Source: Nocardiopsis listeri NBRC 13360 (lineage in GTDB: Bacteria > Actinomycetota > Actinomycetes > Streptosporangiales > Streptosporangiaceae). Taken from it: DNA of 64,000 nucleotides. The notes beneath the pieces are model-generated. The model was not told the DNA's origin and did no database searches. It worked only from the letters and a program-made list of their open reading frames with translations. Positions 8,031 to 21,007 of this stretch are shown here, piece after piece. Within the stretch, counting starts at the first letter, position 1; every line of letters begins with the position of its first letter. The position numbers were made by a program, and so were the translations under genes. The stretch covers positions 35,948-99,947 of the forward strand of contig NZ_BCSH01000028.1 in the NCBI RefSeq assembly GCF_001570765.1. The letters run 5' to 3'.

Positions 8031-9422
8031 ATGACCGAGGACGTGAACGGGGAGAGCGCCCGAGAAGAGGTCACCGGCGAGGAGGCGGCCGGGCGCGAGG
8101 CCGCACCCGAGCCGCGTGGTCGTGACTCCGAACCCGGCCGCGGACACACCCTCGTCCTGGGGGCCGGCATGTCCGGACTGGCGGCCGCCGACCGACTCGC
8201 CGAACAGGGGGAGCGGGTCACCGTACTGGAGGCCCGTGCCCGTACCGGCGGACGGATCCACTCCGTGCACACCTGGGGCGGAGCGGCCCTGGACGTCGGC
8301 GCCTCCTGGATGCGGGGGGAGGAGAACAACCCGCTCTCCCGCCTGGTCCGGGAGGCCGGCGCGCGTACGGCGACCTTCAACCGGGCCACCGAGACCGCCT
8401 ACGACCCCAAGGGGCGCCGCCTCCTCTTCGACCGACATCGGCGCAACATGGAGGACGTCAACCTCCTCCACGAGCACATGTACTGGACCACGGTCGGCGC
8501 CGGCCGGGAGGAGTCCATGGAGCAGGGGATCGACCACGCCCTCTACGACGTCAACCTGGTCCGTGCACGCGCCCGCGACGCAGCGGAGATCGTGCACCGC
8601 ATCGCCGAGGCCGAACACGGGGCCGACGCCGAGGAGATCGCCTTCACGGCGGTCTCCGCCGGCCACGAGTTCAGCGGCGACGACGTCGTCTTCCCCGACG
8701 GGATGGGCCGGCTCACCGACCACCTGGCCCGCGGGCTGGACGTGCGCTTGGAGCACGTCGTGCTGTCGGTGGACCACGGTGAGGACGGCGTCCGGGTCCG
8801 AGCGGACACCCCGGATGGAGAGGAGACCCTCACCGCCGACCGTGTCCTGGTGACCCTGCCGCTGGGTGTCCTGCAGGCCGGCCAGGTCGACTTCGACCCG
8901 CCACTGCCCGAGGACAAACGCGAGTCGTTGGGGAGCCTGGGCAACGGCCGCTTGGAGAAGCTGTTCCTGCGCTTCGACGAGGTCTTCTGGGGCGACGCCG
9001 AGGTGATCGTGCACCTGGGGACCGAGGAGGGCACCTGGTTCCACTGGTACTCGGGACAGAACGTGTTCGGCGTACCGGTCCTGGTCTGCCGCAACGGTGG
9101 CAACGCGGCGCGCTTCTTGGCGGGCAAGGAGGACGCCGAGGTGGTCGAGCACGCGATGGAGTCGCTGCGCGGCATGTTCAAGAAGGCGCCGGACCCGGTC
9201 GACCACTACCTGACGCACTGGATGGACGACCCGTTCGCGCGAGGAGGGTTCTCCTTCACCGCGGTCGGCTCCGGTGACCAGGACCGGATCACGTTGAGCG
9301 ACCCGATCGGGGAACGCGTGTTCTTCGCGGGGGAGGCCACCATCGTGGAGCACAGCGCCACGGTGCACGGCGCGTTGCTGTCCGGGCTGCGGGAGGCCGA
9401 GCGCATCCTGTCCCTGGACTGA
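8031..9422 (+). CDS. Flavin-containing amine oxidase (FAD-dependent oxidoreductase)
   Basis: A 463-residue protein. A disordered acidic N-terminus of about 38 residues precedes the FAD-binding dinucleotide fold (LVLGAGMSGLAAA near residue 42, VLEARARTGGRI). The C-terminal flavin-binding motif is GERVFFAGEATIVEHSATVHGALLSG. The family oxidises primary amines or polyamines with O2; the substrate cannot be assigned from sequence. The ATG start follows CAGGAGCAGGGGG. An iron-box-like palindrome sits just upstream. The gene appears to be transcribed alone. Confidence 0.85.
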   Translation: MTEDVNGESAREEVTGEEAAGREAAPEPRGRDSEPGRGHTLVLGAGMSGLAAADRLAEQGERVTVLEARARTGGRIHSVHTWGGAALDVGASWMRGEENNPLSRLVREAGARTATFNRATETAYDPKGRRLLFDRHRRNMEDVNLLHEHMYWTTVGAGREESMEQGIDHALYDVNLVRARARDAAEIVHRIAEAEHGADAEEIAFTAVSAGHEFSGDDVVFPDGMGRLTDHLARGLDVRLEHVVLSVDHGEDGVRVRADTPDGEETLTADRVLVTLPLGVLQAGQVDFDPPLPEDKRESLGSLGNGRLEKLFLRFDEVFWGDAEVIVHLGTEEGTWFHWYSGQNVFGVPVLVCRNGGNAARFLAGKEDAEVVEHAMESLRGMFKKAPDPVDHYLTHWMDDPFARGGFSFTAVGSGDQDRITLSDPIGERVFFAGEATIVEHSATVHGALLSGLREAERILSLD

Positions 9423-9554
9423 TCCCCCCGGCGGGAGGTTGTGCCCGGTGACGGGCGGGTAGTGCGATTTCACGGGTCGCGCACCCCTTCTACCAGGGGA
9501 GTCGTGCGTGCGGGGCCGGCGGTGTCATTCATCGAACAGCGAACGGGGGCCACG

Positions 9555-9890
9555 ATGGGGACCGAACACGGTGTCGAGGGTCTGAAGGCGATTCTGGGCC
9601 AAGTGCCCTTTCCCGCGGACAAGGAACACATCCTGGACCGGGCCGCTTCTCTGGGCGCCGACGACGAGATCATGCGGGCACTGAGGGCGATGCCCCCGGT
9701 CGACTACGACCGACCCGACGACGTCCTGCGGTCGGTGCCGATGGACGAGTCCGACACGGACTCGCGCAAGGAGTCCGACCGGGCCCGGCAGCGTCGAGAA
9801 CACACCAAACCCGGGCTTTCCGAGACGATGAAGGACACCGGGCCGGTGAACCCGATCGAGGAGGAGACCGGGGAGAACCGCAAGTCCTGA
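9555..9890 (+). CDS. DUF2795 domain protein
   Basis: A 111-residue protein. Residues ~6-60 match the DUF2795 pattern (ILGQVPFPADKEHILDRAAS, then DDEIMRALRAMPPVDYDRPDDVL). The tail is charged and probably disordered. The function is unknown; such proteins are common in actinobacteria. The ATG start at 9555 follows a GGGGGCC stretch. The upstream extension of the frame is rich in unlikely codons and is rejected. Confidence 0.75.
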   Translation: MGTEHGVEGLKAILGQVPFPADKEHILDRAASLGADDEIMRALRAMPPVDYDRPDDVLRSVPMDESDTDSRKESDRARQRREHTKPGLSETMKDTGPVNPIEEETGENRKS

Positions 9891-10117
9891 GCGGGCAGGG
9901 GCGGCGGGGTCCACGGTCGCACCTGGTGACGCGTTCGTGGGGAGAAGAACCCGAACCGGAAGATGAGTTCGTACAGGCTACGATTGGCGGGCGGCCGTTT
10001 CGCCGGGTCACGGGACATCGACGGAACGCGTTGCGGCGGGAACGGAAGATCCCGCCCGTTATCGTGGTCGCCATGGGGCGATCCGCGCAAGAAGGCAGAC
10101 ACGAGGCGGGGGGCAGT

Positions 10118-10873
10118 GTGGCCGGCCCGGTGGTCACCGACCGCATCTGGACGGTTCCCAACCTGTTGAGCATGCTCCGGTTGTTGGGCGTTCCGCTGTT
10201 CCTGTGGCTCGTCCTGGGGCCCGAGGCCGATTGGTGGGCACTGCTCGTGCTCGCCTTCGCCGGGATCAGCGACTGGCTGGACGGCAAGATCGCCCGGGCC
10301 TGGAACCAGGCCTCCAAGTTGGGTCAGTTCCTCGACCCGGCCGCCGACCGGCTCTACATCTTCGCGGCGCTGCTGGGCCTGGTCGTCCGCGGGATCGTGC
10401 CGTGGTGGTTGATGGCCATCCTGGTCCTGCGCGACGTCCTCATCCTGGGTGCCCTGCCGCTGCTACGCCACTTCGGCTACGGGCCGCTCCCGGTGAACTT
10501 CGCGGGCAAGGCCGCGACCCTGTGCCTGTTGTACTCGTTCCCGCTGTTGTTCGTGGCCGAGTACGCGTCCATCGTGGGAGATGTGGCCAAAATTGTAGGT
10601 TGGGCGTTCGCGCTCTGGGGAACGGCTCTTTACTGGTGGGCCGGATTGCTCTACGCGGTACAGGGACTACGCCTGATCGGACAGTCCCGCCGTGCCGAAC
10701 GCGCTGATCACGAGGGTGTGAGAACGGGAGACCCGGACAGCGACGAAGGGCACGGCAGGTTCACGGAACGGGATGATCCGACCGCACCGGCGACCGTCGA
10801 CGGTGAATCCGGGGCGGCGCCCGAGGGCTCGGAGAGACCGAGCCGTCAGGACCGGGACGGTAACGGGTCCTGA
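10118..10873 (+). CDS. CDP-alcohol phosphatidyltransferase (PgsA-like)
   Basis: A 251-residue integral membrane enzyme. The family motif DGx2ARx8Gx3Dx3D is complete (DGKIARAWNQASKLGQFLDP, then AADR) near residue 50. About six membrane segments span residues 18-190, and an acidic, disordered tail follows. The likely reaction is transfer of a phosphatidyl group from CDP-diacylglycerol to a polar alcohol such as glycerol-3-phosphate. I chose GTG 10118 because AGGCGGGGGG precedes it and homologues begin about ten residues before the TxPN motif; ATG 10073 is an in-frame alternative without a ribosome binding site. Confidence 0.85.
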   Translation: MAGPVVTDRIWTVPNLLSMLRLLGVPLFLWLVLGPEADWWALLVLAFAGISDWLDGKIARAWNQASKLGQFLDPAADRLYIFAALLGLVVRGIVPWWLMAILVLRDVLILGALPLLRHFGYGPLPVNFAGKAATLCLLYSFPLLFVAEYASIVGDVAKIVGWAFALWGTALYWWAGLLYAVQGLRLIGQSRRAERADHEGVRTGDPDSDEGHGRFTERDDPTAPATVDGESGAAPEGSERPSRQDRDGNGS

Positions 10874-11033
10874 TCCGTGACACCGGCGGGCCGGCTCACC
10901 TGAGTCCTGTCGGATCGAAAGGGAGTGTCGTCTCCGTCATGAGAACATGTCCCACCGCGCGCGCCGGTGCGCGCTCCGAAGAACACGCATCCCCCATCGC
11001 CCCCCACGGCCCGGCCGTTCGGGGGGATCGGGG

Positions 11034-13580
11034 ATGAGCACACCCAACGAAGAGCCCGAGCCCACCACGCCTCCGATGAAGGCCGTCGTGATGGCGGGCG
11101 GCGAGGGTACCCGTCTGCGCCCGATGACGGCCAACCAACCCAAACCGCTCCTACCGGTGGTCAACAAGCCCATCATGGAGCACGTCCTGCGCCTGCTGCG
11201 CAAGCACGGGTTCACCGAGACGGTCGTCACCGTCCAGTTTCTGGCCACGCTCATTCGCAACTACTTCGGTGACGGCGAAGAGCTCGGCATGAAGCTCCAC
11301 TACGTCGCCGAGGAGGTCCCCCTCGGGACCGCCGGCAGCGTCAAGAACGCGGAGGAACACCTACGCGGCGAGCCGTTCATCGTCATCTCCGGTGACGCGC
11401 TCACCGACATCGACCTCACCGACATGCTCCGCTTCCACCGTGAACGCGGAGCCAAGGTCACCATCGCCCTGAAGCGGGTACCCAACCCGCTGGAGTTCGG
11501 CATCATCATCGTCGACGAGCAGGGCCGCATCCAGCGGTTCCTGGAAAAACCCACCTGGGGACAGGTCTTCTCCGACACCGTCAACACCGGCATCTACATC
11601 ATGGAACCGGAGGTGTTGGAGAGAGTCGCCTCCGGGGAGGTGGTCGACTGGTCCGGTGACGTGTTCCCCGAACTACTGGCCGAGGGAGAACCCCTCTACG
11701 GGTACGTCGCCGACGGCTACTGGGAGGACGTGGGCACCCACGAGAGCTACCTGAGCGCCCAGGCCGACGTGCTCTCGGGCAAGGTGGACGTCGACATCGA
11801 CGGCTTCGAGGTCTCCCCGGGGGTGTGGGTCGGTGAGGGCTCCGAGGTCAGCTCCGAGGCCGTCCTCAAGGGGCCCCTCTACATCGGCGACTACGCCAAG
11901 GTCGAGGCCGGCGCGGAACTGCGCGAGTACACCGTGGTCGGCAGCAACGCCGTGGTCCGCGCGGAGGCCTTCGCGCACCGCACCGTGCTCCACGACAACG
12001 TGTTCATCGGTCGTGGCGCCAACCTGCGCGGCACCGTGATCGGCAAGAACACCGACGTCATGGCGGCGGTGCGGATCGAGGAGGGCGCGGTCATCGGTGA
12101 GGACTGCGTCATCGAGTCCGAGGCCTACCTGCACAACGACGTCAAGGTCTACCCGTTCAAGACCATCGAGGCCGGAGCGGTGGTCAGCACCAACGTCGTC
12201 TGGGAGTCACGGGGCCAACGTTCCCTGTTCGGTCCCCGCGGTGTGTCCGGCCTGATCAACGTCGAGATCACCCCCGAACTCGCGGTCCGGTTGGCCAACG
12301 CCTACGCCACCACCCTCAAGAAGGGTGCGATGGTCACGACCTCCCGCGACGTCTCGCGCGCCGCGCGCACGCTCAAGAGGGCCATCATCAGCGCACTCAC
12401 CGCGGCCGCCATCGAGGTGCGCGACCTGGAGGTGGTACCGCTGCCGGTGGCGCGCTTCCACACCTCCCAGAGCGGTGTCAGCGGCGGCATCGTCGTGCGC
12501 ACCAGCCCGGGGGACCCCGAGTCGGTCGACATCATCTTCCTGGACGGTGAGGGGGCCGACCTGTCACCGGGCGCTCAGCGCAAACTCGACCGGGTCTTCT
12601 CCCGGGCCGAGTACCGGCGCGCCTTCCCCGGGGAGATCGGCGAGTTGACCTTCGCCGCCCGCAACATCGAGAACTACTCCCACGACCTCCTACGATCCGT
12701 GGACACCTCCGGGGTGGCCGAGGCGGAGCTGAAGGTGGTCGTGGACTGCGCGGGCGGCACGGGTTCACTCATCCTGCCCTCGTTGCTGGGCCGGATCGGC
12801 GTCGACGTGCTCACCGTCAACAACCGCCTGGACGAGGCCTCGCCCGCCGACACGGTCGCCAAGAAGATGCGCGACCTGGAACGTCTGGGCGAATTGGTGT
12901 CGGGTTCGGGAGCGGACTTCGGTGTGCGTTTCGACCCGGTCGCCGAACGCCTCTCGATCGTGGACGAGAACGGCGAGCTGATCGACGACGACCGCGCGTT
13001 GCTGGTGGTGCTGGACCTGGTGGCCGCCGAACGCGGTGCGGGCAAGGTGGCGCTGCCGGTGACCACCACCAGGGTGGCCGAGCGCGTGGCCGGCGCCCAC
13101 GGTGTCGAGGTGCGTTGGACGGCCACCGCCACCCACGAGCTCACCAAGGCGGTCCGTGCCGAGGGTGACGCCATCATCTTCGCCGGTGACGGCCGGGGCG
13201 GGTTCGTCCTTCCCGAGTTCGGCTCCACCGGTGACGGCATCGCGGCGTTCGTGCGGCTGCTGGGTCTGGTGGCGCGGACCCGTCGCCCGATCGTGGAGAT
13301 CGACCGGGCGATCCCTCAGGCGCACCTGTTGCGCCGTTCGGTGCCCACCCCATGGGCGGTCAAGGGCAGCGTCATGCGCGCGGTCGTGGAGGCCGCGCAG
13401 GACCGGGAACTGGACACCACCGACGGCGTCCGCGTGATCGAGTCGGACGGAAGCTGGGCGCTGGTCCTCCCGGACACCGCCGAAGCCGTGACCCATCTTT
13501 GGGCCGAAGGTCCTGATTCGGACAAGGCTCAGGCTCTGTTGGACGAATGGGCCTCCGTCGTGGAGCGTGCGGAGGGCTGA
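11034..13580 (+). CDS. Sugar nucleotidyltransferase fused to a degenerate phosphohexomutase
   Basis: An 848-residue protein in three parts. Residues ~15-250 form a nucleotidyltransferase ([13 protein letters not shown], sugar-binding NTGIYIM). Residues ~260-390 form a left-handed beta-helix. Residues ~430-845 form a phosphomutase-like module. It is usually annotated as mannose-1-phosphate guanylyltransferase/phosphomutase in actinobacteria. In the mutase module the expected phosphoserine loop (TASHNP) is absent. The metal loop DGDADR reads DPVAER at the equivalent place ([19 protein letters not shown]). The sugar-binding loop GEMSGH is also lost. So the mutase part is probably inactive and may be regulatory, while the nucleotidyltransferase looks intact. 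The ATG start follows GGATCGGGG. Confidence 0.85.
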   Translation: MSTPNEEPEPTTPPMKAVVMAGGEGTRLRPMTANQPKPLLPVVNKPIMEHVLRLLRKHGFTETVVTVQFLATLIRNYFGDGEELGMKLHYVAEEVPLGTAGSVKNAEEHLRGEPFIVISGDALTDIDLTDMLRFHRERGAKVTIALKRVPNPLEFGIIIVDEQGRIQRFLEKPTWGQVFSDTVNTGIYIMEPEVLERVASGEVVDWSGDVFPELLAEGEPLYGYVADGYWEDVGTHESYLSAQADVLSGKVDVDIDGFEVSPGVWVGEGSEVSSEAVLKGPLYIGDYAKVEAGAELREYTVVGSNAVVRAEAFAHRTVLHDNVFIGRGANLRGTVIGKNTDVMAAVRIEEGAVIGEDCVIESEAYLHNDVKVYPFKTIEAGAVVSTNVVWESRGQRSLFGPRGVSGLINVEITPELAVRLANAYATTLKKGAMVTTSRDVSRAARTLKRAIISALTAAAIEVRDLEVVPLPVARFHTSQSGVSGGIVVRTSPGDPESVDIIFLDGEGADLSPGAQRKLDRVFSRAEYRRAFPGEIGELTFAARNIENYSHDLLRSVDTSGVAEAELKVVVDCAGGTGSLILPSLLGRIGVDVLTVNNRLDEASPADTVAKKMRDLERLGELVSGSGADFGVRFDPVAERLSIVDENGELIDDDRALLVVLDLVAAERGAGKVALPVTTTRVAERVAGAHGVEVRWTATATHELTKAVRAEGDAIIFAGDGRGGFVLPEFGSTGDGIAAFVRLLGLVARTRRPIVEIDRAIPQAHLLRRSVPTPWAVKGSVMRAVVEAAQDRELDTTDGVRVIESDGSWALVLPDTAEAVTHLWAEGPDSDKAQALLDEWASVVERAEG

Positions 13581-13590
13581 ACCGGCAGGT

Positions 13591-13664
13591 CGTGGGCGTG
13601 GCCGGCGGTGGCCGGTCACGCCCACGGGCTTCGGTCCGTCCATCGGCCGGGCGGAATCGCCCGG
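13591..13664 (+). terminator. Tandem hairpin terminator region
   Basis: The first hairpin pairs CGTGGGCGTGGCCGG (13591-13605) with CCGGTCACGCCCACG (13612-13626). The second pairs CCGGGCG (13647-13653) with CGCCCGG (13658-13664). The remaining gap up to 14186 (about 520 bp) holds no supported gene. Confidence 0.6.
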
Positions 13665-14186
13665 CAGGGCGGTCGAGTGGACGAATCGAGCGGAAGCCCA
13701 GGTGAGTCCACGGGTTGGAGGCCGACGAAAATCCACTCCGCGTTCAACAGAACCAAACCACTCGGACGGGCATCTGCCCCAGAACAGGCGTTGACCTCTT
13801 CCAAGGTCCGGTGTGGTGGTGCCCCGGGTGCCGACTCCACCGAGTCCGTCGCACGCCCGTGTCACGGGGCCGCGTGGCGGGCCATGGGGGAGCGAAACCC
13901 TGTCTGGACAGGGATATGGTTTAAAGTCGAGTGTTCCCTGAAGCATCTCGTCACCACCGACACAAGGGGTTCCGGCAACGGCGGACGTCCGTCGGGGTGA
14001 CAAGGGGCAGAACATAGGGGATGAGACCTAGCGACCGACCGTGTGGGACGATCCGTTGCCGCGAAAGCGGAACGTCTCACCGTGTTCCGGACGTTGAGCG
14101 GGCACAGTGTCCGTCCGGCGACCGGAGCGCGCCACCGATCAGCCGAATCAAGCACCGCCCCGTGCGGTAGGAGGCCGAGCCGACCT

Positions 14187-14732
14187 ATGTCGAGCGTTTA
14201 CTGCACGCAGTGCGGTCACGCCGTTGCGGATGATGCCCGTTTCTGCTCCCACTGTGGAACTCCCCTCCGCAGGGCCGACCAGCAGAGCCCGCCGTCCAAC
14301 ACGGGCGGGGAGTCCGGTGGCGGGGACGTCACCTCCACCATCTCCATCTCCGGGATCCAAGCCCTGGAGGACGAGGAAGCGGGTGAGGATCTCGGCGGCG
14401 ACGACCCCGCCAGTGCCGATGCGTTGCCCCCGGGCACCGCGCTACTCGTGGTCCGACGTGGCCCCAACGCCGGAAGTCGTTTCCTGCTGGACAGCGACGT
14501 GACCACCGCCGGGCGCCATCCCAACAGCGACATCTTCTTGGACGACGTCACAGTCTCCCGACGCCACGTGGAGTTCTTCCGCAGGGGCAACGGGTTCGGG
14601 GTCCGTGACGTCGGTAGTCTCAACGGCACCTACGTCAACCGGGAACCGGTGGACGAGGCCGAGCTGGGTGGTGGGGACGAGATTCAGATCGGCAAGTTCC
14701 GGATGATCCTGCTGACCAAGCCCCGCCGATGA
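14187..14732 (+). CDS. Zinc-ribbon and FHA domain protein (GarA-like)
   Basis: A 181-residue protein. An N-terminal zinc ribbon has two CxxC pairs (YCTQCG, FCSHCG) within residues 5-25. An acidic Thr/Ser-rich linker (VTSTISISG near residue 50) is where GarA-type proteins carry their kinase-phosphorylated threonines. A C-terminal FHA domain covers residues ~95-175 (GRHPNSDI, VSRRHVEF, LNGTYVN). FHA domains bind phosphothreonine. GarA/OdhI control 2-oxoglutarate metabolism in response to Ser/Thr kinases, but here the ETTS motif is not clear, so the partner is uncertain. The ATG start follows GGAGG. Gene order with DUF151 and MerR genes downstream is conserved in many actinobacteria. Confidence 0.85.
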   Translation: MSSVYCTQCGHAVADDARFCSHCGTPLRRADQQSPPSNTGGESGGGDVTSTISISGIQALEDEEAGEDLGGDDPASADALPPGTALLVVRRGPNAGSRFLLDSDVTTAGRHPNSDIFLDDVTVSRRHVEFFRRGNGFGVRDVGSLNGTYVNREPVDEAELGGGDEIQIGKFRMILLTKPRR

Positions 14733-14903
14733 CGAATCGGTGACCACGGTCGACGGGGGGTGGGAGGGCCGAAGAGGTTTGCGGCCCTCCACCTCCGGAG
14801 AGCTTTGTAACGAAGGGTGCCGATTTCGCCCTCGGGTCCTGATCCAACGGGGGAGCAGGGACGAGCGCCCAGCCGGCATGACGACTCGTGGGACGGAGAC
14901 GCT

Positions 14904-15377
14904 GTGAAACACATGGAGGTCGTCGGCGTCCGGGTTGAGATGCCCTCGAACCAACCGATTGTCCTGCTCAAGGAATCCGAGGGTGACCGCTACCTGCCGA
15001 TCTGGATCGGTGGGGTGGAGGCCACCGCCATCGCCTTGGCCCAACAAGGGGTCGCGCCCGCTCGACCTCTCACGCACGACCTGTTCCGGGACGTGCTCGA
15101 CGCCCTGGAGACCGGCCTGGAAACGGTACGGATCACGGGGCTGAGCGATGGCATCTTCTACGCCGAACTGGTCTTCAGCAATGGTGTCGAGGTCAGCGCA
15201 CGCCCCTCCGACTCCATCGCTCTGGCCCTGCGGACCGGAACTCCGATCTACGCGCACGAGGACGTGATCGAAGAGGCGGGGATGCCGATCCCCGACGAGC
15301 AGGAGGACCAGGTCGAGGCCTTCAGGGAGTTCCTGGACAACATCTCGCCCGAGGACTTCGGTCGACGCAGTACCTGA
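14904..15377 (+). CDS. Bifunctional nuclease family protein (DUF151)
   Basis: A 157-residue DUF151 protein. Family features are LPIWIGGVEATAIALA (residues ~30-45), RPLTHDL, and RPSDSIALALR. Homologues have been reported to have DNase/RNase activity, and the family is widespread in actinobacteria next to FHA and MerR genes, as here. The GTG start at 14904 is 13 bases after the end of an upstream GGGAC stretch. A GGGCCC hairpin follows the stop codon. Confidence 0.85.
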   Translation: MKHMEVVGVRVEMPSNQPIVLLKESEGDRYLPIWIGGVEATAIALAQQGVAPARPLTHDLFRDVLDALETGLETVRITGLSDGIFYAELVFSNGVEVSARPSDSIALALRTGTPIYAHEDVIEEAGMPIPDEQEDQVEAFREFLDNISPEDFGRRST

Positions 15378-15393
15378 GAGACACAAGGGGGCC

Positions 15394-15416
15394 GGGCCCG
15401 CGCACGGCGTGGGCCC
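15394..15416 (+). terminator. Terminator after the DUF151 gene
   Basis: GGGCCC (15394-15399) pairs with GGGCCC (15411-15416), followed by CCTCTTCCTT. The remaining gap up to 15741 holds no supported gene. It includes GTGACCTGCG at 15468-15477, similar to elements before arc and dop. Confidence 0.6.
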
Positions 15417-15741
15417 CTCTTCCTTGCCCGAGCCGGACCATCGGCCCATGAGGTTGAGGACACGGCTGTGACCTGCGACTTCGTTATCGGGGTCAGTGGT
15501 AGATTGGGATGAGGGAATGGACGCGGCGACCACAACCGAAAAGGCCTGGTCTCCTCGGGGCACCGGACGTGTCGGTGGGTCGGAGCCGTCACCGCGCGTA
15601 CTTGGCGACGCGCCGGGCGGCCTCGTTGACGCTGCCTTGGCGCCGCCCTACCGTCAGTGCTGTGGAACCCACGGCGCGCCCATTCCCTGAGTGGACCTTC
15701 CCCTGTCGATGCCGCCGTGGGACGAGAAGCCGGAGGTCGGC

Positions 15742-16335
15742 GTGGCGGTAGCGAGCGGCAAGCGGGATCCCCATGACAGGCGGTCCGCGCTGCGGCTAGC
15801 GGGGCAGCAGGGCCTACTGTGCGAAGAGGACGTGATGGCGCTGCCTATGGACGTCGGGTATCGGGGCCCAGCGGCGTGTACGGCCGCAGGGATCACCTAT
15901 CGACAGCTCGACTACTGGGCCCGAACCGGCCTGGTGGAGCCGAGTGTGCGCACGGGAGCCGAAAACGCCCCGCTGTACAGCCTTCCGGACATCCTGCTGC
16001 TGAAGGTGGCCAAGCGTCTCCTGGACACCGGGATCTCCCTGCAGCAGATCCGCACGGCCGTCGACCACCTGCGCGGCCGGCCCGCCGGGGAGTTGGCCCG
16101 TATCACCCTGATGAGCGACGGTGTGAGCGTCTACGAGTGCACCTCCCCCGACGAGGTCGTCGACCTGATGCAGCGTGGCCAGGGCATGTTCGGGTTGGCG
16201 TTGGCGAACGTGGCCCGTGAGCTGGAGGAGGCCCTGGGCGTCGTCCCGGCGGAGGCCCGTGCCGACCTTCCCACCCCCGACCCCCGACCCGTCGACGAAC
16301 TGGCCCGTCGGCGACGTGAACGCCGCACCGGCTGA
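15742..16335 (+). CDS. MerR-family regulator, FtsR-like
   Basis: A 197-residue protein. The MerR winged-helix DNA-binding domain spans about residues 40-110 (AGITYRQLDYWARTGLVEPS, then LYSLPDILLLKVAKRLLDTG). A C-terminal part with DGVSVYECTSPDEVVDLMQRGQGMFG is typical of the actinobacterial FtsR group, which activates ftsZ in Corynebacterium. No effector cysteines of metal-sensing MerR proteins are present. I chose GTG 15742 (CGGAGG upstream, N-terminal length like homologues); ATG 15835 with GAAGAGG is a plausible shorter start. Confidence 0.82.
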   Translation: MAVASGKRDPHDRRSALRLAGQQGLLCEEDVMALPMDVGYRGPAACTAAGITYRQLDYWARTGLVEPSVRTGAENAPLYSLPDILLLKVAKRLLDTGISLQQIRTAVDHLRGRPAGELARITLMSDGVSVYECTSPDEVVDLMQRGQGMFGLALANVARELEEALGVVPAEARADLPTPDPRPVDELARRRRERRTG

Positions 16336-16469
16336 GAGCGGTGCGAAGGTGCGCCCTGGCTCCTCGTGCCGGAGCCCGATCGAGTACCTTCGTAACCACA
16401 ACGGGGGCGAAAGCCGACATTTCTCCCTGCTTGGATACATGTACAGAGCGTCAGCAGGCTTTTGATATC

Positions 16470-16602
16470 GCGCGGGAGAGACCCCGACGCTACGGGGCGC
16501 CGACGGGGCAATACTCCCCAGTAACCTCTCAGGCACCATGGACCGCGCGAAGGAGGCCGCTCTGGAGCCGGCACCGTCGTGCCCGGTGACAGAGGGGGAG
16601 AC
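16470..16602 (+). promoter_or_regulatory. Glycine riboswitch (single aptamer with ghost helix) upstream of gcvP
   Basis: The conserved glycine-aptamer string is clear: GCGGGAGAGACC at 16472, GCCGACGGGGCAA at 16499, CTCTCAGGCACCATGGACCG from 16526, then CTCTGGAG at 16560. Downstream, CTCTG (16560-16564) can pair with CAGAG (16590-16594), enclosing GCAC/GTGC, in place of a second aptamer. This matches the single-aptamer architecture with a ghost helix. The gcvP start lies about 50 bases further on. Glycine binding would be expected to turn on gcvP expression. Confidence 0.9.
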
Positions 16603-16650
16603 CGTGAGGAACACCGCCGATCGAATCGGCCCTGTCACCAGGAGGTCTCC

Positions 16651-19548
<2,898 letters not shown>

Positions 19549-19555
19549 GGGTGGT

Positions 19556-19593
19556 GAGCGGGGCGTCGGCTTCGGCCGGTGCCCCGCTCTTTT
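19556..19593 (+). terminator. Terminator after gcvP
   Basis: GAGCGGGGC (19556-19564) pairs with GCCCCGCTC (19581-19589), with an inner GTCGGC-TTCG-GCCGGT helix, and is followed by TTTT. This is a strong intrinsic terminator. Confidence 0.88.
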
Positions 19594-19762
19594 CGGACAA
19601 CTGAGAATCTACGTCGTAAAGGTGCCGATTCGAAGAAAGCGACACGCGACATCCACCACCAGGACGCCGCTCTGGCCATCGGCCGGCAGGTTAGAGTTAC
19701 GGCGAGCAGAACACTCGCGCCGCCCACCGCGCGACCCTCGCCCCCACGGAAAGCCGCACACC

Positions 19763-21007
19763 ATGACCACGACGTCCGGATCTTCCGCACGCCCTGGACC
19801 CTCCGACCCGCCGCCCCAGGCCACCGACCCCGAAGACGTCGAGGACACCGGAATCGGTGGCGGGGATGCCGCCGACCTGTGCGATCAGGCCCGCGACCTG
19901 GCCGAGAACGGGCACTTGAAACGCGCCGCCAAGCTCTACCAGCGGGCGGTCGCCGCCGACCCGCGTCCCAGGGTACGGGCGCGGGCCCTGCTGGGGCTGG
20001 CCGTGGTCCAGGACCAGCGCGGTGACCTGGCCGCGGCGCGAGAGGCAGCCCGTCGGGCGCTGTCCACCGGCGACTCCCGTTACGCGCCCCGCGCCGCCTA
20101 CCACCTGGCACTTTCCCTGGAACAGGAGGGCTCGCACGGTGAGGCCGCCCGGGTGTGGGAACGACTGCTGGGTCTGGGCGGGGCGGCCTACGGTGCGGTG
20201 GCCCGCTACGGGTTGGCGCGAGAGGCCGAACTGCGGGGTGAGCACACCGAGGCGGAGGAGCACTGGGAGGCCGCTCTGGAACTGCCGCCCGAAGGCGAAC
20301 CGATGAGCCGTCTGCACGCCACCACGGTCCAGGACGCCGCCAGGGACCTGGCGGGGCGCTTGTTGGACCGAGGACGGGTGGAGGACGCCTCCGTGGCGGT
20401 CGAGCGCGGTCTGGCGGTGGGAGACGATCCGGGTCTGCGTCTGCTGCGCTCCGCCACCCACCTGGAGCGGGCCATCGCCGACGTCGCCGCGGTCGCCGAT
20501 CCGGGCACCGCCGACGAGCGGGCACACCCGCAGGCACGCACATCGGGCGCCGCGGTCGAGCTCCTGGCCGGATTGTTGGCCCTGCGAGGCGAACCGGACG
20601 AGGCGGCCCGGGCCTGGCGTACCGGGTTGGAGAGCCCGGACGCGCAGACCGCAGAGGAAGTGCGGTGGCGATTGCGCCGCTCCTTCGCCCAAGCCGGGGA
20701 CGAGGACGGCGAGGAGGCGGCCGAACCCTGGTGGGAGGGGTACCTGGAGGAGGCCGTGGCGACCTCCAGCGCTTCCATGCTCGCAGGGGAGCTCTTCGCG
20801 ACGGTGACTCGGATGCACGCCCTGTTGGCGGTGCCGGTGGTGGAGGGCGAGTCACGCCCGGCCGCGCTGCGCGCCGCCATGGAGCAGGCCCTGCGTACCC
20901 CGAGCGAACTGGTGTGGGGCTCGGACGTTCACGCGGACTTCCGGCGGCGGCTCGCCGAGGCGATGGGGGAGGACGTGCTTCCCGAGGGTTGGCCGGACGG
21001 TCCCTGA
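19763..21007 (+). CDS. Tetratricopeptide repeat protein
   Basis: A 414-residue soluble protein made mostly of helical repeats from about residue 35 onward. TPR-like units are visible (CDQARDLAENGHLKRAAKLY, then RALLGLAVVQDQRGDLAAAR and YHLALSLEQEGSHGEAARVW). The N-terminus is Ser/Pro-rich and probably disordered. No catalytic motif is visible; a scaffolding role is likely but the partners are unknown. The ATG start at 19763 is the first after the gcvP terminator in this frame. Confidence 0.7.
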   Translation: MTTTSGSSARPGPSDPPPQATDPEDVEDTGIGGGDAADLCDQARDLAENGHLKRAAKLYQRAVAADPRPRVRARALLGLAVVQDQRGDLAAAREAARRALSTGDSRYAPRAAYHLALSLEQEGSHGEAARVWERLLGLGGAAYGAVARYGLAREAELRGEHTEAEEHWEAALELPPEGEPMSRLHATTVQDAARDLAGRLLDRGRVEDASVAVERGLAVGDDPGLRLLRSATHLERAIADVAAVADPGTADERAHPQARTSGAAVELLAGLLALRGEPDEAARAWRTGLESPDAQTAEEVRWRLRRSFAQAGDEDGEEAAEPWWEGYLEEAVATSSASMLAGELFATVTRMHALLAVPVVEGESRPAALRAAMEQALRTPSELVWGSDVHADFRRRLAEAMGEDVLPEGWPDGP

